Shown here in pieces: positions 63,553 to 64,000 of a DNA stretch of 64,000 nt. Position 1 is the stretch's first letter; every line of letters starts with the position of its first letter. Source of the DNA: Hymenobacter sp. 15J16-1T3B (GTDB taxonomy: Bacteria; Bacteroidota; Bacteroidia; Cytophagales; Hymenobacteraceae); assembly GCF_020711235.1 (NCBI RefSeq), contig NZ_JAJFAV010000002.1, forward strand, positions 124,001 to 188,000, in the 5' to 3' direction. Both the position numbers and the translations under genes were made by a program. The notes beneath the pieces are model-generated. The model did no database searches. It was given only the letters and a program-made list of their open reading frames with translations, and was not told the origin of the DNA.

Positions 63553-64000
63553 ATGTCCACCTCTGCTTCCGCTGCTGCTACTTCGGCCATGACGGCCGGC
63601 CGCCAGCCCTCCCACGCCATGCGCACGCTCGTTCGAGTCTGCTGGTTTCTGCTCGGCGCGCTGTTTATTTTTTCGGGGCTGGTCAAGCTCAACGACCCCA
63701 TCGGCACGGCCTACAAGCTGGAAGAGTACTTCGAGGTCTTTTCGCGCGAATTCGGCTCGTTCTTCATGGTGTTCCACGGCATGGCCCGCACGCTGAGCCT
63801 CACGCTCAGCTCGCTGGAAGTGGTGCTGGGCGTGGCCCTGCTGCTGCGCTGGAACCTGCGCACCACGCTCTGGAGCCTGTTCGCGCTGCTGGTGTTCTTC
63901 GCCTTCCTGACGTTCTACTCGGCCTACACCAAAACGGTCACCGACTGCGGCTGCTTCGGCGACTTTATCAAGCTCACGCCCTGGACGTCCTTTGCCAAGG
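63553..64000 (+). CDS. BT_3928-type DoxX/MauE membrane protein, truncated by window end
   Basis: 149 codons in the window, frame open at the edge. Polar N-terminus, then membrane helices LVRVCWFLLGALFIFSGLVKLNDP, LSSLEVVLGVALLLRW and LWSLFALLVFFAFLTFYSAY, and the Cys motif TVTDCGCFGDFIKLTPW, as in MauE/DoxX-type proteins of the BT_3928 family. The CxC pair suggests redox work in the inner membrane. It lies 112 bases downstream of DUF1599, same strand. Confidence 0.9.
   Translation, partial: MSTSASAAATSAMTAGRQPSHAMRTLVRVCWFLLGALFIFSGLVKLNDPIGTAYKLEEYFEVFSREFGSFFMVFHGMARTLSLTLSSLEVVLGVALLLRWNLRTTLWSLFALLVFFAFLTFYSAYTKTVTDCGCFGDFIKLTPWTSFAK

Overview
The window is chromosomal DNA of a high-GC member of the Bacteroidota, most likely Hymenobacter or a close relative. 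The evidence is: families largely confined to that phylum (a DUF4295 gene after rpmG, DUF5522, DUF1599, a BT_3928-type DoxX protein), a secreted M4 protease with a type IX secretion C-terminal domain, bacillithiol synthesis (bshC), ribosomal protein genes without Shine-Dalgarno sequences, and promoters of the phylum-specific form TTTG-N19-TAnnTTTG. Coding density is high and genes carry strong G/C third positions throughout. I found no rRNA, tRNA, CRISPR array, prophage or transposase.

Layout. 1-16.7 kb: short-chain dehydrogenases, a sphingomyelin-synthase-like membrane protein, an M20D amidohydrolase, the secreted M4 protease, an ATP-grasp ligase, outer membrane and TPR proteins, an esterase, a single-HKD phospholipase-D-like protein, a clan-A glycosidase, a CDF cation exporter, an APC permease and a PAP2 phosphatase. 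16.7-24.4 kb: hemB, two paralogous Pro/Ala-rich lipoproteins, rocD, a TlpA-like thioredoxin, ridA, a 53-residue DUF5522 gene and a large polytopic protein. 24.5-28.4 kb: rpmB, a secreted aminopeptidase P, rpmG, DUF4295 and ftsY. 28.4-43.9 kb: acyltransferase, a Gdx-type SMR exporter with an ACT protein and a Crp-type regulator, GNAT, rimO, a PhyH-like oxygenase, bshC, 5-formyl-THF cyclo-ligase, ExbD, a DUF2157/GDYxxLxY pair, mnmD, a thioesterase and rlmN. 44-50 kb: an internally duplicated exported protein, a spondin-domain lipoprotein, a YihY protein, DUF3891, threonine dehydrogenase and a patatin. 50-54 kb: a TonB-dependent siderophore receptor and a PepSY membrane protein behind a Fur-like palindrome. 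54-64 kb: TerC, amidohydrolase, kbl, NamZ-type muramidase, cdaA-folP, DUF1599 and a truncated DoxX-type gene.

Functional links: tdh and kbl together convert threonine to glycine and acetyl-CoA although they lie 9 kb apart; the TonB receptor and PepSY protein look like one iron-uptake unit; cdaA (c-di-AMP) and folP form a compact run read away from the DUF1599 and DoxX-type genes; rpmG-DUF4295-ftsY is a translation/secretion cluster.

The least explained material is in the intergenic DNA: two inverted pairs of 7-bp repeat arrays, two composite elements made of outer inverted repeats around a long perfect hairpin (both between convergent genes), two further families of inverted repeats, and -7 elements lying 4-5 bases from start codons that imply leaderless mRNAs. 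No single locus stands out as a complete new multi-gene system.
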